A stretch of DNA of 64,000 bases from Arcicella aurantiaca (GTDB lineage: Bacteria; Bacteroidota; Bacteroidia; Cytophagales; Spirosomataceae): contig NZ_QGGO01000008.1 of NCBI RefSeq assembly GCF_003148625.1, forward strand, positions 124,001 to 188,000, in the 5' to 3' direction. Position numbers and translations under genes: made by a program. The first letter of the stretch is position 1. Each line of letters starts with the position of its first letter. Of the stretch, positions 46,501 through 54,687 are shown one piece after another. The notes under the pieces were generated by a model, which worked only from the letters and a program-made list of their open reading frames with translations, did no database searches and was not told the origin of the DNA.

Positions 46501-47073
46501 GAAAACTCCCGCAAGTGCTTCTTGAGCAGCTACAACAACACCACCTGCAACACCGCCAATAAGAGCGGGCATCAATCCACCTTTAAGTTGCTGACTTAGT
46601 GATTTTTCACCCGCAATATCGTCTTTTCGTTTGAATCTTTCTTCCTGGGCATTTCGGAGATTTTTAAGGGCTATTTCATATTCCTCTGTTCCTCTGATTG
46701 CTCCGTCAAGAGCTCTTTTTTGCTCGGTATAATAACGGTTAAGTTCCTTGTTTGTAAGACCTGCGACCCCTAACTCCTTAACCTGACGCTCGATTGAAAC
46801 GGTGTAATTATCGGATGTTTTTTTGAGGTCACGGTATGCCTTATCAGCCTTATAATAGTTATCATAAGCCTTTTTCCAAGCCTCATTGTTTTCGTTTCTA
46901 TCGGTTTTCTTGAACTTTTCGAGGGCTTTTGATGCCTTGTCAACTTCTTTTCGAGTTTTGTCGATTTTGGGTTGAAGGTCTGAAAATTCATGCTGAAGAC
47001 GAGCGATTTCCCTAACTGCTTTTTGAGTAGTTACGTCTATCTCTAATTGTATTTTTTTTTCCTTGAAAGCCAT
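43558..47073 (-). CDS. Phage tail tape measure protein
   Basis: The 1171-residue protein has an N-terminal coiled-coil (1-165), a hydrophobic stretch (about 168-193) and a TP901-type tape-measure core (about 205-470: ITGLDPVKDAKDL, SSEINETAAAFKESG). Long charged coiled-coils (about 590-960) follow, then a small hydrophobic segment and a C-terminal AYAKGGFTDNKSPDK region. It sets tail length and helps DNA ejection. Established scaling (about 0.15 nm per residue) suggests a tail near 175 nm; this is inference. Confidence 0.88.
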   Translation of the reverse strand: MAFKEKKIQLEIDVTTQKAVREIARLQHEFSDLQPKIDKTRKEVDKASKALEKFKKTDRNENNEAWKKAYDNYYKADKAYRDLKKTSDNYTVSIERQVKELGVAGLTNKELNRYYTEQKRALDGAIRGTEEYEIALKNLRNAQEERFKRKDDIAGEKSLSQQLKGGLMPALIGGVAGGVVVAAQEALAGVFGTVENMIKKKAQFAKAMGNLSAITGLDPVKDAKDLEFYADAARAMGKAFSASSVEVVNTITIVGSLKPELLKQKEALVSVTKDIITLSKASGGMLSIEDSAKAVTGALNQFGESAFQSTRYINVMAAGAKAGSSEINETAAAFKESGAILNTSNISFEESNALVQALSSKMIKGSEAGTNLRNIFSRLLTGTDELNPAVVGLNTALDNLAKLSPAEIVKLFGQESVVAAMTLVDMRKEVAKLTKEVTNTSEATDQMDKQLNNLNGDLDKFSTSWSNMWHSMGSSSDGFWRKFLQSSTSALDWISDKMRNTTMVYSGGMIPIAFKYDSKGAEKDKIISANAQKREKWNTTAGKDVTDSNNYWLQNAKGKTIDDKKINASKETVRVSREQALAANKAYNDAFFKEKDKSYYSVAQKKDAERNLQELADLKNQALAKLKFAKEESQRLIKNADNNKKIVAKIKEGQLRKEQEDAQKDKGNKGKTDAEKLAEKKVQAEANANAKILKLRVEQIANENDKKEAQIRLEYRQEVDAEQKLVDAKELSQATFDSWIIERNRVLDKELADNDADANKKALEAAQKVNLEYTEKKLKGEINTQNKALKNAQKNEDLARAESIELFILKLDYELALLTANASQKLEIERKYLDDKALIAQKYDDLAVDKSEKQKAKDAKIKADLEQKQQKVYANIQKGIGITGNLVGEFFNMQRAGIENEQIQEDKRYQKKIQNLESQKSQGVISEQEYQDQKAAIELEHNKKSAEIKKKAWEADKQARIAQIVIETARAVVASLPNIPLSIISGVTGAAQLAVALSQEPPNFDAYAKGGFTDNKSPDKFSKLPTSTAKWAIVNEEGPEFITNNTGVNAPEFPYILPILRKMNTGQTVFPDLKNLAAQMQVPQFKRGDFTSAAPSFMASTNTAPQNQHVADAMDGLLLQAINRLNDNLETGIQSYVMFTHKHADDFNELLTINQDTRKRASANQNGNINK

Positions 47074-47082
47074 TGGTGTAGA

Positions 47083-47463
47083 TTATAGTTTGTTTGGGAA
47101 ATCTTGGATAGCCTGTTCAATGAGAGTCGATGTAACAACTTCCTGAAGACGAGCGATGCGTTTGAAAAGTGGCTTATTCCAGACTGGCTTTTTCACTCTT
47201 GCTTTGCCTGTACTGATAGAATTCATAGGTACGCCTTTACGCCATCCACGACCAGCACCCATATCGACAAAGCGAAGGGCATCACGTGCGGAAATGGTAA
47301 TGCGTAGGGTATTAAGCCCTGACTGGAGGACTTCTATAAGAATGTTTTTTTCGTCAGGTTCTGAAATCTTAACGCCTTGACGGTCGATGGCTTTTCCAAT
47401 TATTTTTTCAGTTGATGTAGCCCATTCTCGTAGATATGCTAATATTTCGGGTGTGTAGTCCAA
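47083..47463 (-). CDS. Small tail-completion-like protein
   Basis: The 126-residue protein has a beta-rich middle (NILIEVLQSGLNTLRITIS), then GAGRGWRKGVPMNS and a basic C-terminal half. It lies just upstream of the tape measure gene, where a tail completion or assembly protein is usual. Family not recognised. Confidence 0.5.
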   Translation of the reverse strand: MDYTPEILAYLREWATSTEKIIGKAIDRQGVKISEPDEKNILIEVLQSGLNTLRITISARDALRFVDMGAGRGWRKGVPMNSISTGKARVKKPVWNKPLFKRIARLQEVVTSTLIEQAIQDFPNKL

Positions 47464-47652
47464 TTAATTGAAAAATTTTTTCTTAATGAAATTGAAGCAC
47501 CAACCACCTGCTGCACCTACAATACCAAGCAAGAAGCTTTTACCAAGGTCACCAAAGGTTAAGCTACCCAACACGACTATTTTGCAAAAAACAGTAAATG
47601 AACCTCCTGCTAAAGCAGATTTGAGGTCTGAATATTGATGATGATTATTCAT
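47464..47652 (-). CDS. Putative holin-like small membrane protein
   Basis: The 62-residue protein has one or two membrane segments (FTVFCKIVVLGSLTF and SFLLGIVGAAGGWCF) and a basic tail (NFIKKKFFN). It overlaps the neighbouring small membrane protein gene and follows the endolysin and spanin-like genes. Holin is inferred from size, topology and position. Confidence 0.5.
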   Translation of the reverse strand: MNNHHQYSDLKSALAGGSFTVFCKIVVLGSLTFGDLGKSFLLGIVGAAGGWCFNFIKKKFFN

Positions 47653-47872
47653 TAGTAGTAGGTGTATTTAGAGGGTTTTGGATGTATAGACCAGTGGTGT
47701 ACATTACCTCTAACTTTGCGATTCCTGCACGGAGCGACATTATAAAAATAGCGAGGTATGGTGAGTGGTCCATAATTTGGACGGTTGCAAGGACGTCGAG
47801 CATTGAACCAAGGACAAAAATCCAACCCATGATGGATTTTGGAGTTTTTGAGAAGAATTTGATATAAGCCAT
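47645..47872 (-). CDS. Putative holin-like membrane protein
   Basis: I prefer ATG 47872 (MAYIKFFSKTPKS), giving 75 residues; an ATG at 47887 adds five. There are two membrane segments (IMGWIFVLGSMLDVLATV and PYLAIFIMSLRAGIAKL). With the next gene it makes a pair of small membrane proteins in the lysis region, possibly holin and antiholin. Confidence 0.5.
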   Translation of the reverse strand: MAYIKFFSKTPKSIMGWIFVLGSMLDVLATVQIMDHSPYLAIFIMSLRAGIAKLEVMYTTGLYIQNPLNTPTTNE

Positions 47873-47962
47873 TTTCAGAAATAGCACACTTAGCCGTAAC
47901 TAAGTGTGCAGAATTAAGGGTGTAGAACTATTTGTCTTAAAATTACAGGTGTAGTTTTTGGT

Positions 47963-47975
47963 AAAAAAGGACGTT
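47963..47975 (-). promoter_or_regulatory. Phage boundary motif copy 2 (A6 GGACGTT)
   Basis: AAAAAAGGACGTT overlaps the stop of the 127-residue spanin-like gene and lies about 90 nt before the holin-like gene. Confidence 0.5.
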
Positions 47976-48357
47976 ATAATAATAGAAGTAGCAAGAGTAT
48001 ATTGAATGCTACAGAGCCTCCTAACTTTTGATTTTTATGCTTTATTTTTTTTTTTTGGTATCTTATGAGACCTTCATAATCATAAAGCTTGACTCTCAAT
48101 TTAAAAAGTGTATCAACATACATTAGATTATCACTTTCATACAGACGAGTCAAATTTTGATAATGACCTTGCATTTGCTTGTACAGGTCAAGTTGATATT
48201 CACAGTTTTTCCCTTTTTCGATTAATACGGCTGCCGAATCTAATTTGGAGCAACGTACTTTCATTTCACAGTTATCAGAAGCTTGAGCGTTGCCAATATT
48301 CGGAACGCTTAGCAGAATCGTTGGGGTAAGGAGGGCGAGAAATAGAATCTTTTTCAT
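47974..48357 (-). CDS. Secreted/membrane lysis-region protein, spanin-like candidate
   Basis: The start at ATG 48357 opens a signal peptide (MKKILFLALLTPTILLSV, ending near NAQA). The 127-residue protein has a helical middle and a C-terminal run of hydrophobic residues (NILLLLLLL) after a basic stretch. It overlaps the upstream lipoprotein gene by 83 nt in another frame, like Rz/Rz1-type spanin pairs. The topology is not the textbook one, so this is a candidate only. Confidence 0.45.
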   Translation of the reverse strand: MKKILFLALLTPTILLSVPNIGNAQASDNCEMKVRCSKLDSAAVLIEKGKNCEYQLDLYKQMQGHYQNLTRLYESDNLMYVDTLFKLRVKLYDYEGLIRYQKKKIKHKNQKLGGSVAFNILLLLLLL

Positions 48358-48478
48358 TTTGTAATTTGGTTTGAACTTTGTTAAGGGAATCAATTTTGAT
48401 TTGTAGGTCAGTTTTTTTGACTTCAGTTTTTTGCTTACAACCTACTAATAAGCATAGGAATAGGGTTAATTTCTTCAT
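48275..48478 (-). CDS. Small lipoprotein, outer spanin-like candidate
   Basis: The 67-residue protein has a lipoprotein signal (MKKLTLFLCLLVGC, Cys14) and a short coiled, Lys/Pro-rich mature part. It starts within the stop of the endolysin gene (ATGA overlap) and is overlapped by the next gene. Size, signal and context resemble Rz1-type outer spanins. Confidence 0.5.
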   Translation of the reverse strand: MKKLTLFLCLLVGCKQKTEVKKTDLQIKIDSLNKVQTKLQNEKDSISRPPYPNDSAKRSEYWQRSSF

Positions 48479-49020
48479 GACAGTATCTTTTTAGCACGTT
48501 CAAAATATCTACTTCTGGATTCTAAACCATTGTAACCGCCGTTGATAATCTTAGTCGTTTTCGCACAATTGTAATAAATTTCTGGGTTGTACAATCCTTT
48601 TTCTTCCCAGAAGAAAATGATGGTTAAGAATGAAAGACATAGGTCATCACCAACTGCTTCTGGAGTTTGTTCGAAGTCAAAACCTGAATACAGATTATAT
48701 TTATGAAGCCATTTGGTAAATGCAATGTAATTATCTCGACCTGTCAATTGGATATACCCACGACCTTTATATTTTTTTCCATCACCTACATTGGTATTTC
48801 CTAAATCTTTTCTGCCTTCATAAGCAGAACCACTCGCTATTTCACGGGTGTAAGTAAGTTCAGCAGACTCATGGGCGACCTGAGCAAGCATTTGAGCAAT
48901 TGCAACCTTATTAATAATTTGGTGCAAACTTTGGAAATGCTGAAACATTGAACAGAACGAATGCAACCTTGTTGGCTTTGCATTTGGCATTATTTTGCTT
49001 AGTTCTTCTACGAAAATCAT
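48475..49020 (-). CDS. Endolysin, glycoside hydrolase family 19 (chitinase-like lysozyme)
   Basis: The 181-residue enzyme has the GH19 catalytic Glu in AQVAHESAELTYTRE, the KYKGRGYIQLTGRDNY motif and TTKIINGGYNGLESR near the end. There is no signal peptide, so release depends on the holin-like proteins downstream. It cleaves peptidoglycan glycan strands. It overlaps the previous gene by four bases. Confidence 0.9.
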   Translation of the reverse strand: MIFVEELSKIMPNAKPTRLHSFCSMFQHFQSLHQIINKVAIAQMLAQVAHESAELTYTREIASGSAYEGRKDLGNTNVGDGKKYKGRGYIQLTGRDNYIAFTKWLHKYNLYSGFDFEQTPEAVGDDLCLSFLTIIFFWEEKGLYNPEIYYNCAKTTKIINGGYNGLESRSRYFERAKKILS

Positions 49021-49532
49021 GGTTGTACTGTAAATAAAGTGTGATTTTCTCCCGATGACACTGGAGACGTAATTGTTAATTCTACTCTGTAACCGTACAA
49101 TGAAGCTTTGCCACCTGCAGTATTATTTCCTCGAACGGTATCTGACAGTTTTACGCCACCATTAAATGGTGCAAGGTTCTCGAAATAATAAGCTTTCATT
49201 TCGTTGATAATATCCATTGAAATGACTTGAGCAATGGTTTGGGCTGTCTTTTGAGCAACAAAATCTTTGGCTTCTGCGTATTGGCAAATCTCAAAATTGA
49301 CAGTTATGGAGTTTCTGGTTTGTGGACCTGAGTCAACTGTTGTGTTCTCAAATTCCTGGCAATATATAATAAGGCAAGGTTGGGTAATTTTGAGAACTCC
49401 TCCAGCTCCTATTTGCGTGACGATTTCCTCCCCATAAGCACTAAAACGGTAATTGGTTTCGTCGTTATGCAGTATTTGTGGGTGTTTTTCTGCACAAAGC
49501 TTGAGAAACGATATGTATTGTTGTTCTGTCAT
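49017..49532 (-). CDS. Phage tail/neck protein, unknown
   Basis: The 171-residue protein has a beta-strand pattern (CLIIYCQEFENTT, NSITVNFEICQYA, YGYRVELTITSPV) similar to tail-terminator-type proteins. It sits in the connector block. It overlaps both neighbours by four bases. The assignment is by position and pattern only. Confidence 0.45.
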   Translation of the reverse strand: MTEQQYISFLKLCAEKHPQILHNDETNYRFSAYGEEIVTQIGAGGVLKITQPCLIIYCQEFENTTVDSGPQTRNSITVNFEICQYAEAKDFVAQKTAQTIAQVISMDIINEMKAYYFENLAPFNGGVKLSDTVRGNNTAGGKASLYGYRVELTITSPVSSGENHTLFTVQP

Positions 49533-50266
49533 TTTGTGGTATTATTTTGGAGTGCATCAGCGGATTTAATGGCTTCATTGATATACTTGAGAACGTACCG
49601 AACATTGAGATTATCGACGGTTTCATAAAACTGTGGTTTCTCGGCGACTGCATTTAGAATATTTTCCCAAACTTCAACGTAGGTCAATTGTTCCTTTGTT
49701 TTGATAGCCTTTTTAGGATTGAAAACTTCTGGAAATTCGAGTGTTAATTGTTCTCGGTTAGAGCTGTAATAGTGAAATATGACAAGCTTATATTTTTTGA
49801 TTCGAGCCTTAAAAAACTTCACATCGTACAGAGCAGAAATAAATTCATCGGAAATATTAAGTTGACCCGTTGCTTTAAGCTCTTCGATAATCTTATAATA
49901 CTCAGCATCGACGGTACGAAATTGATTGAAGGTCATGTTCTGGAGAAAATCACCTGCAGACTTTTCAAAAGGGAACATTGAAATCTTTTGCGTATAAAGC
50001 AGGATATTTTCATCAATGAGCTGCACTATATCAGCAACCTCGTATTTCATTTCACTAACATCATAAATATGCTTGTAAAAAAAACTCGAGATAAAAATCT
50101 TAACTCTCTGAAAAACAGACGATGTTCCTTCTAACAGTGTTAGAAAAATCTGTATCTGTCTGTCTTCTTTCTCAAGCTCAAGGTCTATAATCTCAAGTAT
50201 TTTTTTGACTTGAGTAAGACTACATTCGTCGAGACTTTCAGGGATATTTTGAAGCTTAATTTTCAT
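49529..50266 (-). CDS. Phage protein, unknown
   Basis: The 245-residue, largely helical protein starts MKIKLQNIPESLDECSLTQV and has no signal or membrane segment. It overlaps the previous gene by 11 nt and the next by four, within the connector block. No family recognised. Confidence 0.55.
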   Translation of the reverse strand: MKIKLQNIPESLDECSLTQVKKILEIIDLELEKEDRQIQIFLTLLEGTSSVFQRVKIFISSFFYKHIYDVSEMKYEVADIVQLIDENILLYTQKISMFPFEKSAGDFLQNMTFNQFRTVDAEYYKIIEELKATGQLNISDEFISALYDVKFFKARIKKYKLVIFHYYSSNREQLTLEFPEVFNPKKAIKTKEQLTYVEVWENILNAVAEKPQFYETVDNLNVRYVLKYINEAIKSADALQNNTTK

Positions 50267-50624
50267 GAGCCGTTTCTTTTGCCATTTCAGTTAAGTTTGT
50301 AACACCAAATTTTTTACCAGTGCCTCTACCTTTTAAAATCACTTGATTTGCGGTTGGCGTTGGAAAAAAAACAAAGGTCAAAACTTCATTAACAACCTGT
50401 GGTGTAAGCGTTCCCAACCAATTGCCTTCATACTGAATATGAGTATTATTGGGGTTTTGAGCAGAAGGAAACTTCTTAATTTTTCGTATTTCTGAACGGG
50501 TTGGCACACGTCCAAACAGGCTTGGGAAAACAGTATTTTTGACAAAATGATTTTCACGACGAACGATAGCTCCAACTATCTTTTTCGCCTCTTCCTTAAA
50601 TATTTCGTGGATTTCTGCGGTCAT
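50256..50624 (-). CDS. Phage protein, unknown (connector block)
   Basis: The 122-residue basic protein has a helical N-terminus and VVNEVLTFVFFPTPTANQVIL near the C-terminus. It lies between the two larger connector genes with short spacing. It could be a head-tail adaptor; I do not recognise the family. Confidence 0.5.
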   Translation of the reverse strand: MTAEIHEIFKEEAKKIVGAIVRRENHFVKNTVFPSLFGRVPTRSEIRKIKKFPSAQNPNNTHIQYEGNWLGTLTPQVVNEVLTFVFFPTPTANQVILKGRGTGKKFGVTNLTEMAKETAHEN

Positions 50625-50626
50625 GA

Positions 50627-51538
50627 TTAAAAATTAAAAACGGTGGATAATTTTGAGTTTTGATATGGTGTTACGTCCTCAATTTCGACTATGGTATTAT
50701 CTTCAATAATTTTCTCAAGTAGATTTATCGCCGACTGAGCAATGCTTGCTTTCTGCTTTTCTATTCTTTCTAACATTGCCATCACTGCATTAGCGAAGCC
50801 TTTTTGACGGTTAGACGATGTATTATTAATACTGACAATAGTATCATAACCGTAGGTATTGGCTAAATCCCAAACACCTAATGAATAGGCATAATTTGCA
50901 AAAGCTGTCTTGAGTAAATTTTCTGACTGAAGCAACAGTGCATCGGATAAATTGAGGGCATCTAACTTTTGTGCGATAGAAGAAATATACAGCATTTCAG
51001 TCTGGAGCATTGAAGACTGAAGACAAAGCATGACACCACGAGAATTACGGATATTACAGAACCCATTGAATTCTGAGGTGGTTTTAATTCGGAATGAATT
51101 GAAAACCTGGTACTCTTGAGTAGCTACCCAATTCGCAAAATCTCCTAAATGCCCCTCAAGATACTTGAGCAAATCGTCGAGGTTTCGATGACCTGCTTTT
51201 ATTCGAGATTCACGAGCGGTATCTAATACTTCCAAGCGAATTGGCTTTTGTTCCTCAGTGTTATGTTCCCATGCTCCTGTGTTAGAAGCATTAACAGGAA
51301 GCATATCGTAGAATGATTCAGCTGCAAAATTTATTACTGCAGATTTGAGCAAATCATCAATTGCTACAACAGGTGTGGTCATTAATGTGTCCGTAAATGC
51401 CTCACTAAGTGCGGGATAAATGTAATTACGTAGAGCATCTTTCAGGTGTATTTCTACGTTTTTGACGGTAAAAGTCTTATCTGTTCTAAGATATTTTGAA
51501 ATATCCTCGTCGGTAAAATATGTATTCAGCTGTATCAT
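50627..51538 (-). CDS. Head-tail connector-like protein (DUF6712-like)
   Basis: The 303-residue helical protein begins IQLNTYFTDEDISKYLRTD, the pattern I associate with DUF6712-type proteins of Bacteroidota phages. It lies directly after the portal gene (ATGA overlap), where connector proteins are expected. The domain number is from memory and should be treated as tentative. Confidence 0.55.
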   Translation of the reverse strand: MIQLNTYFTDEDISKYLRTDKTFTVKNVEIHLKDALRNYIYPALSEAFTDTLMTTPVVAIDDLLKSAVINFAAESFYDMLPVNASNTGAWEHNTEEQKPIRLEVLDTARESRIKAGHRNLDDLLKYLEGHLGDFANWVATQEYQVFNSFRIKTTSEFNGFCNIRNSRGVMLCLQSSMLQTEMLYISSIAQKLDALNLSDALLLQSENLLKTAFANYAYSLGVWDLANTYGYDTIVSINNTSSNRQKGFANAVMAMLERIEKQKASIAQSAINLLEKIIEDNTIVEIEDVTPYQNSKLSTVFNF

Positions 51539-52902
51539 TTTTTGATTTGTAAATCCCGCTGAGCAGGTGGAACATTGGCAAGGGTTTGCATTACTGGCAA
51601 TTCATAAGTGAAAGTCATGGAAGAATCCCAACCGTTGAAATCACGAATAAAATTCAAATCCTCGACGGATAATTGTCTTAAATATTCTGAGGTAATCATC
51701 AAAATATTCATGGATTGAGACTTTCCAGAGCCGCCTTGAGTATTTTGGTCTGGAACGCTGCCGAATGATGAAACATCGAGACCTTGAGCCAACATAATTT
51801 CTTTTCGAGCTGTGTCTGCAGGTTCTTTTAATGAGCCTGTGATGGTATTTTGAGGTTGAGTGACAAGCTCCCATGCTTCTTGAAAGTCCTTGAAATTTGA
51901 TGTTTTCCCTTTGACTTCAGACTGTAAATCAAGGTTAAGCTGAGTAATGACATCAGCAATCATTGTTTTACCTGCGTTCAACGAGCCACCAACCATATCA
52001 GAAAACTCTTTGATTGTTTCCTCTCGCTTTTGTTTGCGTTTATCGGCTTTCCAAGAATCCCAGTCTTTACCGTATTTTGCTCTCCAGTACCAATCTTTTA
52101 TTTTGATGATGTAATTCACAATAGCTTGATTTTGAATTACTGCCATAATGAAACGAGGTTCATTATTAGAGATTTCAAGCCAACCACTTTCCAAAATTGT
52201 TTGCCACTCCGTAGATGGGTAATACTCTTCTTCGCAAGCTCCTTTGATAATGTACAGATATTTTTCACCCTCCTTATAGAGTAATTTCAAATTATTGATG
52301 GCATCAAAATCGGGTTCAATAAGACTGAATGTAAGCGTCGTTTCATCCTCAATCTTTTTCCCTTTTTCCCACTGAGCGTTCAGGTATCCATACTCTTTGA
52401 CACCAGATTCGTTCTGTAAATTGTAGCGAAAACGTTGTGTTTGATGTGTTTTCAGTCCTACGATTTTTCCGTTCTCAAATAGAAATTGCGTTGGCGACAA
52501 CAGGAATGTTCTAAGGTCACGGAGTTTTTGCATTTGGTAAGAATGTAATTTTGTATTTCGGAGTAGAAAGGCATTCCATTCTGGAAATTCAAAATCTTGT
52601 AATATAAAAGCATTCGTAAGCGGGTCTAATACTTTTTTCTTAACTCGAAGTCCTGACGCATAGATAGAATTAACGATTTGTCGAGACGTCCAACTAAGGG
52701 TATTATTTTTCTTCATCATCTCAAGAGCATCTTGAGGAAATGTATTACTGTCGCCCCAAGGAGCTAATTCGCCAAATGATTTTGCCTCCTGAATGAACTC
52801 AGGATTTGAAGCAGTAACAATTTTTGTTGCCGACTCAAATTGAAATAAGGTATGCGTATTATGAACATACGCATAGTTTTCGGTGATGATAGGTGTATTC
52901 AT
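51535..52902 (-). CDS. Portal protein, probable
   Basis: The 455-residue protein has a portal-like start (ELAPWGDSNTFPQDALEMMKKN), a central alpha/beta part and a helical region rich in Lys (KADKRKQKREETIKEF), then a GGSGKSQS loop and a short crown. Portals form the dodecameric DNA gate. Identification is from the N-terminal signature, length and place upstream of the connectors. It starts at an ATG overlapping the previous stop (TAATG). Confidence 0.65.
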   Translation of the reverse strand: MNTPIITENYAYVHNTHTLFQFESATKIVTASNPEFIQEAKSFGELAPWGDSNTFPQDALEMMKKNNTLSWTSRQIVNSIYASGLRVKKKVLDPLTNAFILQDFEFPEWNAFLLRNTKLHSYQMQKLRDLRTFLLSPTQFLFENGKIVGLKTHQTQRFRYNLQNESGVKEYGYLNAQWEKGKKIEDETTLTFSLIEPDFDAINNLKLLYKEGEKYLYIIKGACEEEYYPSTEWQTILESGWLEISNNEPRFIMAVIQNQAIVNYIIKIKDWYWRAKYGKDWDSWKADKRKQKREETIKEFSDMVGGSLNAGKTMIADVITQLNLDLQSEVKGKTSNFKDFQEAWELVTQPQNTITGSLKEPADTARKEIMLAQGLDVSSFGSVPDQNTQGGSGKSQSMNILMITSEYLRQLSVEDLNFIRDFNGWDSSMTFTYELPVMQTLANVPPAQRDLQIKK

Positions 52903-53285
52903 TAATAGACGATTCGCTTAAATTTGTCTTGTGTAGATTGCTTAAAATGGGTGATATATCTAATGTTTGCGTTACGGATTGAATCATCTTTTTCGCAATA
53001 AAAACGCCTTACTCGCTCTGCCAATTTGGGTGCAATTTTGGGGATGTATGGTGTAACTGAAATGTTATCAAATACATCTAACTTGACCTCTTTTATCCTG
53101 GCATTTCGGTACTGAATTACATCGGATAATATCACAATTTCACCACCTTCATTTTTGGAATAATTGCAGGTGATGGCGATTAGGTCGAACGGTACGGGAT
53201 TGTTTGAAATATCGTGTAAATCAATAAGCCGTACTAACTCCTTAATCGTAATAGTATTGATGGTGTCGAACTGAATAATTTGCAT
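52902..53285 (-). CDS. Phage protein, unknown
   Basis: The 127-residue protein is soluble, begins MQIIQFDTINTITIKELVRL and ends in a basic RFYCEKDDSIRN...QDKFKRIVY. It is the first gene after the inserted DUF932 cassette and is coupled to the portal gene. No family recognised. Confidence 0.55.
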   Translation of the reverse strand: MQIIQFDTINTITIKELVRLIDLHDISNNPVPFDLIAITCNYSKNEGGEIVILSDVIQYRNARIKEVKLDVFDNISVTPYIPKIAPKLAERVRRFYCEKDDSIRNANIRYITHFKQSTQDKFKRIVY

Positions 53286-53315
53286 GATGACAAATATTAC
53301 AATTCAGAAATTTGG

Positions 53316-53327
53316 AAAAAAGGACGT
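53316..53327 (-). promoter_or_regulatory. Phage boundary motif copy 3 (A6 GGACGT)
   Basis: AAAAAAGGACGT lies 31 nt upstream of the 127-residue gene and just after the long hairpin, at the junction of the DUF932 cassette with the structural operon. Confidence 0.5.
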
Positions 53328-53357
53328 AAGAGGAATGATGTTGGATAGGGATTCAGA

Positions 53358-53442
53358 GGCATTTTTGAGATTGGGGTCATAGCATCTGAAATGAATTGGA
53401 ACAATTTATTTCAGATGCTATGACCCCAATCTCAAAAATGTC
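53358..53442. repeat. Long near-perfect hairpin (33-bp perfect core)
   Basis: The arms 53360-53392 and 53408-53440 are perfect reverse complements (33 bp). Five more pairs inside (one G-T) leave a 5-nt loop, and there are partial pairs outside to 53358/53442. There is no T-tract after it on either strand. It stands between the DUF932 cassette and the portal block. A second hairpin (GCTAAC/GTTAGC inside ACGGCT/AGCCGT) lies at about 53456-53496. Confidence 0.9.
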
Positions 53443-53509
53443 ACAAAGGAGGGCGACGGCTAACCTACTAACGATGTTAGCAAGTTGTTGAGCCGTGAAT
53501 TGATTATAA

Positions 53510-53851
53510 TTAAACTTCTATATCTGACGGTAAAAGATTTTTGATACTTTCGACTGTACAAATGAATTGATAATATTTCCCTCCTTTTTGGGTACAACCG
53601 TTAAAAATTGGGATTGCTCTCCCTTGTATTGCTAAATGGTCTACGGGTTCGGAGTTCGCAAACATAAAACCGTTATGATAGATTGGGGGTAAAACTTCAA
53701 GTAAAAAGTCGTAATGGTCTTCCGTAATTTCCTTTAGCGTGTTTTCAATCGTGTACAGGTGCTTTTGATGGCGTGTTTTACGGTAAAATTCTGCATCTTC
53801 TTGACTGTTGTAAATTGCTATTGGTCGGCTATTTTTTGTTATTAAGAACAT
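53510..53851 (-). CDS. DUF1419-like small protein of the DUF932 cassette
   Basis: The 113-residue protein has the pattern YDFLLEVLPPIYHNGFMFANSEP, which recalls DUF1419-type plasmid proteins. It is the last gene of the inserted cassette, 14 nt after the DUF932 gene. The function of the family is unknown and the match is from memory. Confidence 0.55.
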   Translation of the reverse strand: MFLITKNSRPIAIYNSQEDAEFYRKTRHQKHLYTIENTLKEITEDHYDFLLEVLPPIYHNGFMFANSEPVDHLAIQGRAIPIFNGCTQKGGKYYQFICTVESIKNLLPSDIEV

Positions 53852-53865
53852 AGTAATAAGGGTTT

Positions 53866-54687
53866 TTAGTTGGAAAAAGCATCACAAAATTTATAAGCGG
53901 TTTGATTGATTTCGTTTGCTCCGCCTAAAGCATTACAAAATATCTGTTGCCGATTCTTTCGGGTGTGGGTGGTATAATGAGTAACACCATTAAACAATCC
54001 GAAAAGGTTATTACCTAAAGCGTTTGTTTCTTCTACGATTGAAAGGTTAATCATTTTCATAAGGTTCTTTTTCCTTACTGAAATTATACTGTTATCTGCT
54101 CTTTCTTCGTGTTTTAGATTTACAAGGCGTTCCACTAACATGGTTTTAACTTCTTCGTCTATGTCCACACCTGACCATTTTTCAAAAGTGTTTTTCATTT
54201 CTGCTCTTTCATTCATATAATGATTTTGAAAGTAGGTAAGTAAATTTTCTATTTTTTCTTGTAGGTTGGTCGTGTGCCTAATTTCGATATTACGAAAGTG
54301 TTTTGTAAATCGGTTACTACATCTTACCATCATATTTGAATTACCAATAAAAAAGCCTGTCGAACCATCATGAGAATTACCAATCATCAAATAATCTTTA
54401 AAGTCATAGCCTAAAATTTTGAGTGGTTCGGTAACTTGTAAGAATGCTAAAACCTTTTTCCCTCCGTCCACTTCTCCAAAATCTTTCAAGGGAAATTTTG
54501 TGTACTGGCTTAAAAAATTGACTACTTGAAAAAACCTTTCATTAGTTACTGGTGTGTAAGTAGATTTTGCAACGTTCAAAACTGTTTCTGTATCGTCTCG
54601 AAAAATAGCTTTATATCCTTCGATTTCATTATAATTTGAGTAGATTGGGCGTTCTACGATTTCCCAAGGCAATTTGTTATTTTCCAT
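53866..54687 (-). CDS. DUF932 domain protein
   Basis: The 273-residue protein matches the DUF932/phage-plasmid-like family: PWEIVERPIYSNY start, TYTPVTNERFFQVVNFL, LMIGNSHDGSTGFFIG and MVRCSNRFTKH. Members are common on plasmids, ICEs and phages of Bacteroidota; their molecular role is not established. It lies within a five-gene cassette between the terminase and portal genes and overlaps the upstream gene by 11 nt. Confidence 0.85.
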   Translation of the reverse strand: MENNKLPWEIVERPIYSNYNEIEGYKAIFRDDTETVLNVAKSTYTPVTNERFFQVVNFLSQYTKFPLKDFGEVDGGKKVLAFLQVTEPLKILGYDFKDYLMIGNSHDGSTGFFIGNSNMMVRCSNRFTKHFRNIEIRHTTNLQEKIENLLTYFQNHYMNERAEMKNTFEKWSGVDIDEEVKTMLVERLVNLKHEERADNSIISVRKKNLMKMINLSIVEETNALGNNLFGLFNGVTHYTTHTRKNRQQIFCNALGGANEINQTAYKFCDAFSN

